64,000 nucleotides of DNA from VGJW01 sp035286125 (GTDB taxonomy: Bacteria > Cyanobacteriota > Sericytochromatia > S15B-MN24 > VGJW01). The stretch spans positions 1-64,000 of the forward strand of contig JAYKIS010000033.1 of NCBI GenBank assembly GCA_035286125.1, in the 5' to 3' direction. Shown one piece after another: positions 28,974 through 36,760 of the stretch. Within the stretch, counting starts at the first letter, position 1. Each line of letters starts with the position of its first letter. The notes below the pieces were generated by a model, which saw nothing but the letters and a program-made list of their open reading frames with translations, had not been told where the DNA came from and did no database searches. The translations under genes and the position numbers were made by a program.

Positions 28974-29659
28974 TCCGGCTCAAGCAGGTCAGCAAGATCT
29001 ATCCCAGTGGTGTCCGGGCGGTCACCGGTGCCAACCTGGACGTCGAGAAGGGGGAGTTCGTCTTCCTCGTGGGCCTTTCCGGCGCGGGCAAGAGTACCCT
29101 GCTCAAGCTGATGTACCGAGCCGAGACGGCGACCTCCGGGTCGGTCCTGGTCTCGGGCACCGACATCGGACGCCTGTCCCGCGGCCAGTTGCCGGCCCTC
29201 CGCCGCCGCATCGGCGTGGTGTTCCAGGATTACAAGCTGCTGCCCCAGCGCACGGTCTACGAGAACGTGGCCTTCGCCCTGAAGGTCCTCGGCACCAGCC
29301 GCAGCGAAGTCGACAAGCGCACCCGCAGCGCGCTCGACCTCGTCAACCTGCGCGAATACAGCGACCTGATGCCCGGGCAATTGTCGGGAGGCCAGCAGCA
29401 GCGCGTGTGCCTCGCCCGGGCCATCGTCAACACGCCACCCTTGCTTCTCTGCGACGAGCCGACCGGCAACCTGGACCCTGACACCTCATGGGACATCATG
29501 ATGCTCCTGACACGGATCAACAAGCACTGGACGACGGTCCTCGTCGCGACGCACAACAAGCACATCGTCGACTCGATGCGCCGGCGCGTGGTGGCCCTCG
29601 ACGGGGGCCGAATCGTCCAGGACATCGCCCGAGGAGGGTACCCCGTTGGAGTCGGTTAG
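28970..29659 (+). CDS. ftsE: Cell division ATP-binding protein FtsE
   Basis: The 229-residue ABC ATPase has Walker A GLSGAGKST (residues 35-43), signature LSGGQQQR (about 138) and Walker B LLLCDEPTGNLD (about 157-168). The N-terminus MIRLKQVSKIYPSG is typical for FtsE. With FtsX it couples ATP hydrolysis to activation of periplasmic peptidoglycan hydrolases during division. The reading frame overlaps ftsX by 14 nt. Confidence 0.94.
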   Translation: MIRLKQVSKIYPSGVRAVTGANLDVEKGEFVFLVGLSGAGKSTLLKLMYRAETATSGSVLVSGTDIGRLSRGQLPALRRRIGVVFQDYKLLPQRTVYENVAFALKVLGTSRSEVDKRTRSALDLVNLREYSDLMPGQLSGGQQQRVCLARAIVNTPPLLLCDEPTGNLDPDTSWDIMMLLTRINKHWTTVLVATHNKHIVDSMRRRVVALDGGRIVQDIARGGYPVGVG

Positions 29660-30539
29660 GCGGTTCTGGCGGCAGGTCGGGTTCGTCCTCGAGGAAGCCG
29701 TCGCCTCGATCAGCCGCCAAGGCTGGATGAGCGGTGTCGTCATCCTGACGATGTCCGTCTCGCTGCTGATCCTGGGCGGCATCTGGCAGCTGTCGGACGA
29801 CATCTACGGTCTGTCCCGGGCCATCGGCGGCAAGGTCGAGATCATGACCTTCGTGCGCGAGGGCTCGGACGCGGCGCGGCTCTCGGCGGCGATCCGGCAG
29901 TTCCCGGGCGTGACCACCACGGTCGTCATCACGCGCGACGAAGCGTGGACCCAGTTGCAACGGGACATGCGCAGCGAGCTGTCCTTCGAGAACCTGCTCG
30001 ACGACAACCCGCTGCCGGACACCATCCGCGTCAAGGTCGACGGACCGGACCAGGTCACGCCCGTGGCCGATCGCATCCGCCAGTTGGACGGTGTCGAGGA
30101 CATCAACTACGGCAGGGATCTGCTCGCGAAACTGCAGCAGATTGCCGCGTTCATCCAGGCCGCAGGAGCCATCATCGTCGGCTGCCTGCTGGTGGCCACG
30201 CTGGCTGTCACGGTCAATACCATCCGCCTGACGGTTCAGACCCGGCGCCGCGAGATCGAGATCATGCAGTTGGTCGGAGCGTCGAACGGATTCATCCACT
30301 GGCCGTTCCTGCTCGAGGGCATGCTTTTCGGGGCCCTGGGCACGCTCATCAGCAGCCCGCTACTTGTCTCATGGCGCACCTTCGTGATCCAGCGCCTGCA
30401 GGAACTGTTCCCCTTCGTGCCCATCGAGGCGGACTCGCTCGGCACGGTGCGCCTGCTGGCGAACCTCCTGCTCGTCGGCGTCGGCGTCGGTGCGCTTGGC
30501 AGCCTGGTCTCTGTGAAGCGCCACCTCTCCTCGGGCTAG
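29646..30539 (+). CDS. ftsX: Cell division protein FtsX
   Basis: The 297-residue protein has one membrane helix near residues 28-47, a periplasmic domain (MTFVREGSDAARLSAAIRQ, then the region up to about 165) and three C-terminal helices. The family block RRREIEIMQLVGASNGFIHWPFLLEG lies just after the second helix. The start is TTG with GAGGAGGG 7 nt upstream, inside ftsE. No FtsX-activated hydrolase is encoded next to it, although SpoIID, Slt and NamZ candidates occur elsewhere in the window. Confidence 0.93.
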   Translation: MESVRRFWRQVGFVLEEAVASISRQGWMSGVVILTMSVSLLILGGIWQLSDDIYGLSRAIGGKVEIMTFVREGSDAARLSAAIRQFPGVTTTVVITRDEAWTQLQRDMRSELSFENLLDDNPLPDTIRVKVDGPDQVTPVADRIRQLDGVEDINYGRDLLAKLQQIAAFIQAAGAIIVGCLLVATLAVTVNTIRLTVQTRRREIEIMQLVGASNGFIHWPFLLEGMLFGALGTLISSPLLVSWRTFVIQRLQELFPFVPIEADSLGTVRLLANLLLVGVGVGALGSLVSVKRHLSSG

Positions 30540-30578
30540 CCCGGAGACCCCGGGCATCCGTCCGGGTAGAACCATGCC

Positions 30579-31592
30579 ATGCGCAGGGGGCGAGGCGACA
30601 AGGACAGGCAGCCGCAGGGCCCGCCGGCCCAAGGTTTGCCGCAGCGCGTCCAACCCCAGCAACTGACCCGTCCCATCAAGCCAGATGAGGTCGGCGACGC
30701 CAGGATCGGCCCCGGGGACAGCGTCGTGCAAGCCGCCTACGCCAGGACCACGGCAGGCACCTCGGACCTCATGCCCGGCCCGCGCACGCCCCCGGAGGCG
30801 GGTGACCGAACGGACGCCCTGATGCTCCGCAAGACGGCCAAGTGGGCCCGCAGCCTGACATTCACCGTCCAGGGCATCACGTGGCGTGCCGGCTTCGCTC
30901 CGGACCTCATCATGACGCCCGTCGGTCAGGCCACACCCTTTCGCCAACTGGCGGACCAGGAGGCCCAGGCGCCTACCGGCGCCATCCTGAGACCGGTCGG
31001 ACGCGACCATGAGTTGGTCTTCCGGGCGCTCGTACCGCCCCACCTGCTCGAGCAGGCCGCGCAGATGTTCGGCGAACCGCCCAGGCTCGAACGCATCGCG
31101 CTCTACTACTTCCCCAGCGGGGAGGGGGCGACAGCGGGCATCGTCGCGAGCTACGGACAGCAAGCCACCAGTCGACCGCATCTCCTCTACCTGCAGACAA
31201 GCATCCGGCAACCGTCCCCGTCGGTGCTCGACCAGATCGCGCGGACCTTCGAGGCCGCGATCCCGCGCGCCCGTGAAGCGGCGGCGCGACCCGCCACGGG
31301 GACGTTTACCGAGGAATTGGGCAAGGCGATGACCCGGGTCGAGGCCTCGCTCCGCAACAGCGGTATGGCGCGGCGGGCCCGGGCGGCTCGCGTCGGGGCG
31401 TGGCAATGGGGCCAGATGGCGGGACAGGGGGTCGATCAGGCCGTCGGGGCCTTCGACCGCATGGTATTGGCCCTCATGGGTCTCGGCCGGGTGCCGGCAC
31501 GGCTGGCCATCAGCGCCATCCGGGCGATCAGCGGCGCCCTCGTGCGGACCATCGAGTCCGTGGACCGCTCCGGACCGCCCCGCGGACGCTAG
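30579..31592 (+). CDS. Hypothetical protein with amphipathic C-terminus
   Basis: The 337-residue product has no signal peptide. It begins with a basic Gln/Pro-rich segment, followed by a mixed alpha/beta middle (WARSLTFTVQGITWRAGF, LERIALYYFPSG, RPHLLYLQTSI) and a C-terminal helical region with long Ala/Arg/Gly helices (VDQAVGAFDRMVLALMGLG). The membrane-surface association of the C-terminus is inference. No family is recognised. It follows ftsX by 39 nt and overlaps the convergent NUDIX gene by 4 nt. Confidence 0.6.
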   Translation: MRRGRGDKDRQPQGPPAQGLPQRVQPQQLTRPIKPDEVGDARIGPGDSVVQAAYARTTAGTSDLMPGPRTPPEAGDRTDALMLRKTAKWARSLTFTVQGITWRAGFAPDLIMTPVGQATPFRQLADQEAQAPTGAILRPVGRDHELVFRALVPPHLLEQAAQMFGEPPRLERIALYYFPSGEGATAGIVASYGQQATSRPHLLYLQTSIRQPSPSVLDQIARTFEAAIPRAREAAARPATGTFTEELGKAMTRVEASLRNSGMARRARAARVGAWQWGQMAGQGVDQAVGAFDRMVLALMGLGRVPARLAISAIRAISGALVRTIESVDRSGPPRGR

Positions 31593-32152
31593 GTGGCGTC
31601 CTTGCCCGTCATCAGGGCCGACGAGGACGTCATCCTGGGCACCCAGAGGGACTGCTGGCGCGCCTCGAGGGCCAACTCCAGCCCCCAGCGGATGGAGGGG
31701 AAGGCCAGCTCCTCCCAGGGTATGTCCTCCCAGTCGCGCATCACCACCTCGAGGCTCTCCTCCCCGGCTGCGTGGCGGTCATCGCGCATCCGCGCCTCAT
31801 AGAGCAGGTGGACCTGGCCCCGCTGGGGCACGCTGTAGACACCAAGCAGGCGGTCGATGTCGACGTGGACGCCGGCCTCCTCGAAAGCCTCCCGGGCAGC
31901 ACCCTCCTCGGCCGTCTCTCCCAGTTCGAGGAAACCGGCAGGGAAAGTCCAGAACCCGATCCGGGGGGGGATCGCCCGCCGGCACAACACCAGGCGAGGC
32001 CCGTCATGACAGACGGCACCGACAACGATGCGGGGGTTCTCGTAGTGCACCACCGCACAGGCAGGACAGACCGCACGCAGGCGATTGTCGCCCGGGGGCA
32101 CCTCCTGGCGCACCCGGGAGCCACATCCGGGACAATGTCTCACGAGGGGCAT
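31589..32152 (-). CDS. NUDIX hydrolase with N-terminal zinc ribbon
   Basis: The 187-residue protein begins with a zinc ribbon (HCPGCGSR and VCPACAVVHYENPR) and then a NUDIX domain. The NUDIX box GFLELGETAEEGAAREAFEE with the following A-G-V has all conserved acids. This architecture resembles NudC-type NADH pyrophosphatases and a group of ADP-ribose-like pyrophosphatases; the NudC SQPWPFPxS motif is not evident, so substrate is open. ATG 32152 is chosen because it directly precedes the ribbon; an upstream in-frame start at 32188 exists. Confidence 0.82.
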   Translation of the reverse strand: MPLVRHCPGCGSRVRQEVPPGDNRLRAVCPACAVVHYENPRIVVGAVCHDGPRLVLCRRAIPPRIGFWTFPAGFLELGETAEEGAAREAFEEAGVHVDIDRLLGVYSVPQRGQVHLLYEARMRDDRHAAGEESLEVVMRDWEDIPWEELAFPSIRWGLELALEARQQSLWVPRMTSSSALMTGKDAT

Positions 32153-32332
32153 CGTACCCGGGCGCAAGGTCTTGCAGGCCTTTTCCACCAGTGGCTGGCT
32201 CCAGGCGTGGGCACCCGGATTTCCCCAAGAAATACGGCAGATATCCTCCAGATTTCCCCCGCGTCATCATCAGTTGTTCACCAGAAAATGCGACTTATGC
32301 ACTTGACCACTTTTTGTGACTGTGCGGTCTGG

Positions 32333-32348
32333 ACAGCATATCTAGCGG
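32333..32348 (+). promoter_or_regulatory. Candidate NrdR box 1
   Basis: The 16-mer matches 11 of 16 positions of the NrdR consensus ACACTATATATAGTGT. Its core ATATCTAGCG is an exact inverted copy of the core of box 2. Confidence 0.5.
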
Positions 32349-32375
32349 CAGCTAGTGTCTTAACGAGTCCCATTC

Positions 32376-32391
32376 ACGCTAGATATGGGCC
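32376..32391 (+). promoter_or_regulatory. Candidate NrdR box 2
   Basis: The 16-mer matches 10 of 16 consensus positions. It begins 43 nt after box 1, about four helical turns, which suits paired NrdR binding. The inverted core is CGCTAGATAT. Confidence 0.45.
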
Positions 32392-32459
32392 GCCCGATTT
32401 CCCTTGCCCACCTGACGTCTCGCCCGATTTTCCGGCCGCCGTGCCACCCAAGGAGTCCC

Positions 32460-34874
32460 ATGCTCAGCAAGAATGCCCTGACCGTCCTCGAGAAGCGCTA
32501 CCTGCGCAAGGATGAGCAGGGAGAGATCGCGGAAACCCCGCTCGAGATGTTCGCCCGTGTCGCGGGCACCCTCGCGGAGGTCGATCGCGAATACGGCGCC
32601 GACGACCTCGAGATCCGCAAGACCAACGAGCGGTTCATGCGCATCCTGACCACCCTCGGCTTCCTGCCGAACAGCCCGACCCTGGCCAACGCCGGGACCC
32701 GGACCGGCCAGCTGTCGGCCTGCTTCGTGCTGCCCGTGCCCGACGACCTGGGCGGCATCTTCGAGTCCATCCGCGACGCCGCGCTGATCCACCAGACGGG
32801 CGGCGGGACCGGCTTCTCGTTCAGCCGGCTGCGGCCCAGTGGCGACATCGTGGGCTCCACCAAGGGCGTCAGCAGCGGCCCCGTCAGCTTCATGGACGTG
32901 TTCAACGCCGCCACGGAGAGCATCAAGCAGGGCGGCATGCGCCGGGGCGCCAACATGGGCATCCTTCGTGTCGACCATCCGGACATCGAGATCTTCATCA
33001 GCCACAAGGAAGACCTGGCGAAGCTGACCAACTTCAACATCTCGGTCGCTGCGACGGACGCCTTCATGAAGGCCGTCGAGGAGGGCACCTCCTATGATCT
33101 GCTCAACCCCCGGACCGGCGCCGTCGTCGGTCAGCGTGACGCCCGCACGGTGTTCCGCACGATCGTCCAGCGCGCCCACAGCACCGGCGAGCCGGGCCTG
33201 ATCTTCATCGATCGGATCAATGCCGAGCACCCCACGCCCTGGCTGGGTGACATCGAGTCGACCAACCCCTGCGGCGAGCAGCCCCTGCTGCCCTACGAGA
33301 GCTGCAACCTGGGCTCGATCAACCTCGAGCGCATGCTGACCCGGGCGGCCGACGGCACGACCGTCATCGACTGGGACCTGCTGCGCGAGACGATCCACAT
33401 CGCGACGCACATGCTCGACAACGTCATCGATGCCAACCGGTATCCCATCGACAGCATCCGCCAGATGACCAAGTCGACCCGCAAGATCGGCCTCGGCGTC
33501 ATGGGCTTCGCCCGGATGCTCTGCGAGCTGCAGGTCGGCTACCACACGGAGGAAGGCCGTCGCATCGCCGAGCAGGTCATGAGCTTCATCGATTACGAGT
33601 CGAAGGCCGCCAGCATCCAGCTTGCCCGCAAGCGCGGTCCGTTCCCCGCCTACCGCAAGGACAACCGCTACGCACAGCTCTGGCAGCAGCGCCACGCTCA
33701 GGCCGAGCGCCATCCCGAGGCCGACTACGCCTCCCTGATCCCGCTGATGCAGGAGTACGGTATCCGCAACGCCTGCACCACGACGGTGGCGCCGACGGGC
33801 ACGCTGTCGATCATCGCCGACACCTCGGGCGGCGTGGAGCCGATGTTCGCCCTGGCGTTCCGCCGCTTCCAGGCCGACACCCACATGATCGATGTCGACC
33901 AGCCCTTCCGGGTCGTGGCCGAGCGTGAAGGCTTCGCTTCCGAAGCCTTCTTCGAGGCCCTCGAAGCCAACCACGGCAGCCTCGTCGGCCTGGATGACTT
34001 CAGCGTGCCCGAGTGGGTCCGCGAGGTCTACGTGACGGCACACGACATCCGGCCCGAGGACCACGTGCTGATCCAGGCCGCCTTCCAGCACTACAACGAC
34101 TCGGCCACCAGCAAGACGATCAACTTCAGCGAGCATGCCTCGGTTGAAGACGTGCAGGTCGCCTACGAGTTGGCCTACCGGACCGGCTGCAAGGGCATCA
34201 CGGTGTACCGCAACAACAGCCGCGCCTTCCAGCCCCTGTCGGTCCCCAAGAAGGACGACAAGGCGGCCCCGGCGGAGCACGCCGTCGTCCAGGCCGAACC
34301 GGCCCTGCCCCAGGCGGGCGCCGTCCGGCCGAGCGCACGCCGCCGCTCGGAGGACCTCTATGGCTTCACCCGGTGCACCGCGACGGGCGACGGCAAGCTG
34401 TACACCACCATCAACTACGATGAGCAGGGCATCCGCGAGGTGTTCACCGTCGTGGGCCGTTCCGGCGGCACGCTGTTCAGCCTTTCCGAGGCGCTGGGCC
34501 GGATGGTGAGCCTCTCGCTCCAGCATGGCGTGCCCGTCGAGGACATCGCCAACAGCCTGATCGGCATCCGTGGCGCGAACCCGGTCGGCTTCGGCCGCAA
34601 CCAGGTCCTGTCGATCCCCGACGCCCTCGGGAAGGTGCTGCGGGAAGCGCCCCGCGGCCTCGGGCCGATCCTGGCCGGCATGCCCGGCGGCCTTGTCGAC
34701 ACCGTCGAAGTCACGGCGTCTCCCGCCCTGGTCGCGGCGGGTGAGCAGGACGCACGCCTGCACGCCACACTGGTCTACGGCAAGAGCCCTGACTGCCCGG
34801 ACTGCGGCGGCACGCTCGAGTTCGGTGAAGGCTGTTCCACCTGCCGCTCCTGCGGCTACAGCAAGTGCGGCTGA
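32460..34874 (+). CDS. nrdJ: Adenosylcobalamin-dependent (class II) ribonucleotide reductase
   Basis: The 804-residue enzyme makes deoxyribonucleotides with a B12-derived radical, independent of oxygen. Key blocks are SPTLANAGTRTGQLSACFVLPV, IHQTGGGTGFSFSRLR, NPCGEQPLLPYESCNLGS (radical Cys at about residue 271 and the Glu two later), and CTTTVAPTGTLSIIADTSGGVEP. The C-terminus carries a Cys-rich tail (DCPDCGG, CSTCRSCGYSKC) that serves as swinging redox or zinc arm. No ATP-cone is evident at the N-terminus. AAGGAG lies 5 nt before the ATG. Probably controlled by NrdR through the two upstream boxes. Confidence 0.96.
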   Translation: MLSKNALTVLEKRYLRKDEQGEIAETPLEMFARVAGTLAEVDREYGADDLEIRKTNERFMRILTTLGFLPNSPTLANAGTRTGQLSACFVLPVPDDLGGIFESIRDAALIHQTGGGTGFSFSRLRPSGDIVGSTKGVSSGPVSFMDVFNAATESIKQGGMRRGANMGILRVDHPDIEIFISHKEDLAKLTNFNISVAATDAFMKAVEEGTSYDLLNPRTGAVVGQRDARTVFRTIVQRAHSTGEPGLIFIDRINAEHPTPWLGDIESTNPCGEQPLLPYESCNLGSINLERMLTRAADGTTVIDWDLLRETIHIATHMLDNVIDANRYPIDSIRQMTKSTRKIGLGVMGFARMLCELQVGYHTEEGRRIAEQVMSFIDYESKAASIQLARKRGPFPAYRKDNRYAQLWQQRHAQAERHPEADYASLIPLMQEYGIRNACTTTVAPTGTLSIIADTSGGVEPMFALAFRRFQADTHMIDVDQPFRVVAEREGFASEAFFEALEANHGSLVGLDDFSVPEWVREVYVTAHDIRPEDHVLIQAAFQHYNDSATSKTINFSEHASVEDVQVAYELAYRTGCKGITVYRNNSRAFQPLSVPKKDDKAAPAEHAVVQAEPALPQAGAVRPSARRRSEDLYGFTRCTATGDGKLYTTINYDEQGIREVFTVVGRSGGTLFSLSEALGRMVSLSLQHGVPVEDIANSLIGIRGANPVGFGRNQVLSIPDALGKVLREAPRGLGPILAGMPGGLVDTVEVTASPALVAAGEQDARLHATLVYGKSPDCPDCGGTLEFGEGCSTCRSCGYSKCG

Positions 34875-34893
34875 GGACCTGAGCGATGGGGCG

Positions 34894-34929
34894 AGACCCC
34901 CTGGAGCCCGACGGCTTCAGGGGGTCTTG
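34894..34929. terminator. Strong bidirectional hairpin after nrdJ
   Basis: A 16-bp stem (34894-34909 with 34914-34929, two G-T pairs) closes a CGAC loop 20 nt after the nrdJ stop. It extends into the last codons of the convergent ferredoxin gene. Only a weak T-rich tail follows. Confidence 0.65.
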
Positions 34930-35150
34930 CTTGTCCGGATCGATTTGCTGGGGCACTGGCGCTCGGCCTGCAGGATAGCCTCGACCTGCGCGAGATCCGG
35001 CCCCTCGCGCACCTGGCTCTTGCCCTTGCGCATGCGAAAAACCTCGGGGACGGTGCCGACGCAACGCCCACAACCGATGCACGTCCGGGCATTCACGGTG
35101 ACGGCGGCAATCGGCTCCCCGCCGGGGGCATCCGACGTCACGCCTTCCAT
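34917..35150 (-). CDS. Single [4Fe-4S] ferredoxin
   Basis: The 77-residue protein has one 4Fe-4S motif: C-I-G-C-G-R-C near residues 24-30 and the fourth Cys in QCPSKSI near residue 66. The VPEVFRM block after the third Cys is typical of small monocluster ferredoxins. It would carry single electrons in the cytoplasm; the partner is unknown. It is the last gene of a coupled minus-strand operon and overlaps the previous gene by 13 nt. Confidence 0.85.
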   Translation of the reverse strand: MEGVTSDAPGGEPIAAVTVNARTCIGCGRCVGTVPEVFRMRKGKSQVREGPDLAQVEAILQAERQCPSKSIRTSKTP

Positions 35151-35572
35151 CCCCCGCCTGGCCTTCCCGTACGAAGGGCCTCCTGGGCCGCCACCACGAG
35201 TGAGACATCCGCGCCCCGAGGCCCCCCGGGCACCTCGGCCTGGATCGTGAGGACGCACGGTTGGGCAATCTGCAGTTCCTGCAACTCGAGGCGGAACGAG
35301 AGCCCCATGCCCGCGACCGTGACGGCTGCCGGTTGGTGCTGATGCACCGAAACCTCCTGGCCATCCACGAGAATGCGATGGATCAACGCGACGGGACCGC
35401 GAGGGGCTCCGGATATCGCCGTCAGCGCCACCAGGCCGCAGGCCATGGGGAAGGACTCGGCAAGGTAGCCCTGGACCGGATTGACGAAGGCCTGAACCTG
35501 TGTCCTCGGGTCGGTGACGACATTCTGGAACAGGATGGTCTGGACGACCATGCCGGATGGTGAAGCCTTCAT
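35138..35572 (-). CDS. Hypothetical protein, DUF6941-like layout
   Basis: The 144-residue cytoplasmic protein looks like a compact beta-sandwich (MVVQTILFQNVVTD, PVALIHRILVDGQEV, GLSFRLELQELQIAQPCVLTIQAE). The order of strands and the closing G-x-x-L-x-I pattern recall DUF6941 proteins, but I am not sure of that. Its start overlaps the upstream stop as ATGA, and its end overlaps the ferredoxin gene. Function unknown. Confidence 0.6.
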   Translation of the reverse strand: MKASPSGMVVQTILFQNVVTDPRTQVQAFVNPVQGYLAESFPMACGLVALTAISGAPRGPVALIHRILVDGQEVSVHQHQPAAVTVAGMGLSFRLELQELQIAQPCVLTIQAEVPGGPRGADVSLVVAAQEALRTGRPGGGWKA

Positions 35573-35847
35573 GGGCGGACGTCGAACCTCCTGAAATCCC
35601 CCGTCGCGTCAAACCAGCGGGCGTCGACCGACAACACCGTCGCGAGGGGCGGACCACCACGACACCAGGCAAGCAAGGCCTCCAAGGCTTCAGGTGTCCC
35701 CTCCGCGACACACTCGAAACGCGTGTCCGACAACCGGCGCGCCCAGCCCCGGACCCCCAGGCGCAGGGCTTGATCCCGCACCGCAGGAGCGGCCCACGCA
35801 CGTCCGACCTCTCCGTCGACGCGGACGTGCAAGCGACGGTCCGCCAT
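35569..35847 (-). CDS. Acylphosphatase-like protein lacking catalytic residues
   Basis: The 92-residue product has acylphosphatase length and pattern: a first strand LHVRVDGEVG, helix AVRDQALRLGV, GWARRLSD, then VECVAEG-like strand and EALEALLAWCRGGPPLATV. In active enzymes the loop after the first strand is GVGFR with the catalytic Arg, and the next loop is GWVRN with the catalytic Asn. Here these positions read GRAWA and GWARR, so both key residues seem absent. A binding or structural role is possible. It shares a one-base stop-start overlap with the hydrolase gene. Confidence 0.65.
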   Translation of the reverse strand: MADRRLHVRVDGEVGRAWAAPAVRDQALRLGVRGWARRLSDTRFECVAEGTPEALEALLAWCRGGPPLATVLSVDARWFDATGDFRRFDVRP

Positions 35848-36755
35848 CAGGCCGGCGTGCGCTCGCCGGAAGCCGCGAGTCCGAGCCGCTCGGCGGCCCA
35901 GGACACCAGCAGCGCCGTCAACTCCTCGTGTCCGCGGTCCGCCATCATGCTGTGGCCGGCCCCCACGACACGAACCCATTCCTTGTCCTCGCTGGCCAAG
36001 GCATCATAGACCCCACGACTGTGGGCATTGGCAATGACCTTGTCCTCGCTGGCCGCCACGACCAGCGTCGGCACGCGGACCTGGCGGGCCACGGAGGGAT
36101 TGTCGATTTCCTCGAACAGGTAGGGATACCCCATCAGGCTGAGCGTCCGTTGGAGGAAACCCAGCGCCTCGGCGCGGCGTCTTGCCGAGGAATCGGTAAA
36201 CAAGTCCCGATAGCTGTAGGGATAGGGAACGTGCACATGCTGGCCTGACCAGTCGTGCACGACCTTGGCCGCCTGGTAGGCCGTGCGGTAGATGGCACGC
36301 ATGGGCGGGGACTGGGTCTTCGCGGGCACCGAGGGTGGCGCCAGCAGGATGGCACCGGCAAAGCGCCCCGGATGCGCAGCAAGCATGCGAAGGACCGATA
36401 CCGTCCCGAGGCTGTGGCCGACGAGCATCAGGCGTCCCGTATCGACGTCTCCCTGCGTCTCGAGCAGGCCCAGGGCCCGTTCAAGGTCATCCAGCTGCTG
36501 GTCACCGACCACCAGGCTGCGAGTACCCGCCGATGCCCCGTGGCCCCGGAAATCGAAGGACAGAGCCGCAACACCTCGCTGGGCAAAGGCGTGGCCAAGG
36601 TCGGCATACTCTTCCTTGGCCGACAGCAGCCCATGCACGAGGACGACGCCGGGGAAAGGACCATCCCCTCGGGGCCGATGGTAGGCCGCCGACAGGATAG
36701 GGTCGCCGGGGACGGCAAGGGGACGACTCGAGAGGTCGGGAAAGAGCGCTTGCAT
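35847..36755 (-). CDS. Alpha/beta hydrolase (serine aminopeptidase S33 type)
   Basis: The 302-residue cytoplasmic hydrolase has VVLVHGLLSAKEEY (oxyanion region), nucleophile elbow VGHSLGTV, an Asp in VVAASEDKV and the His in VGAGHSMM. Lipase, esterase or monoacylglycerol lipase activities occur in this group, and the substrate is not known. ATG 36755 lies 5 nt after the stop of the UbiB-like gene; an upstream start at 36803 would overlap that gene. Confidence 0.85.
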   Translation of the reverse strand: MQALFPDLSSRPLAVPGDPILSAAYHRPRGDGPFPGVVLVHGLLSAKEEYADLGHAFAQRGVAALSFDFRGHGASAGTRSLVVGDQQLDDLERALGLLETQGDVDTGRLMLVGHSLGTVSVLRMLAAHPGRFAGAILLAPPSVPAKTQSPPMRAIYRTAYQAAKVVHDWSGQHVHVPYPYSYRDLFTDSSARRRAEALGFLQRTLSLMGYPYLFEEIDNPSVARQVRVPTLVVAASEDKVIANAHSRGVYDALASEDKEWVRVVGAGHSMMADRGHEELTALLVSWAAERLGLAASGERTPA

Positions 36756-36760
36756 GGGTT

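Larger units (their letters stand above)
32153..32459. other. 307-nt divergent regulatory region between NUDIX gene and nrdJ
   Basis: This gap contains no credible gene. It is less GC-rich than its surroundings between 32260 and 32400. Its main content is a pair of candidate NrdR boxes in front of nrdJ and a possible promoter TTGTGA (32314-32319)-19 nt-TATCTA (32339-32344) overlapping the first box. An AAGGAG ribosome site precedes nrdJ. Confidence 0.5.

Noticed and set aside
32260..32460. Cobalamin riboswitch before the B12-dependent nrdJ
   Set aside because: No B12-box-like sequence is present. The conserved-looking elements fit NrdR boxes instead.
32379..34763. 794-residue minus-strand frame
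   Set aside because: It is antisense to nrdJ. Its His/Gly/Val composition is typical of the reverse complement of a biased GC-rich gene.
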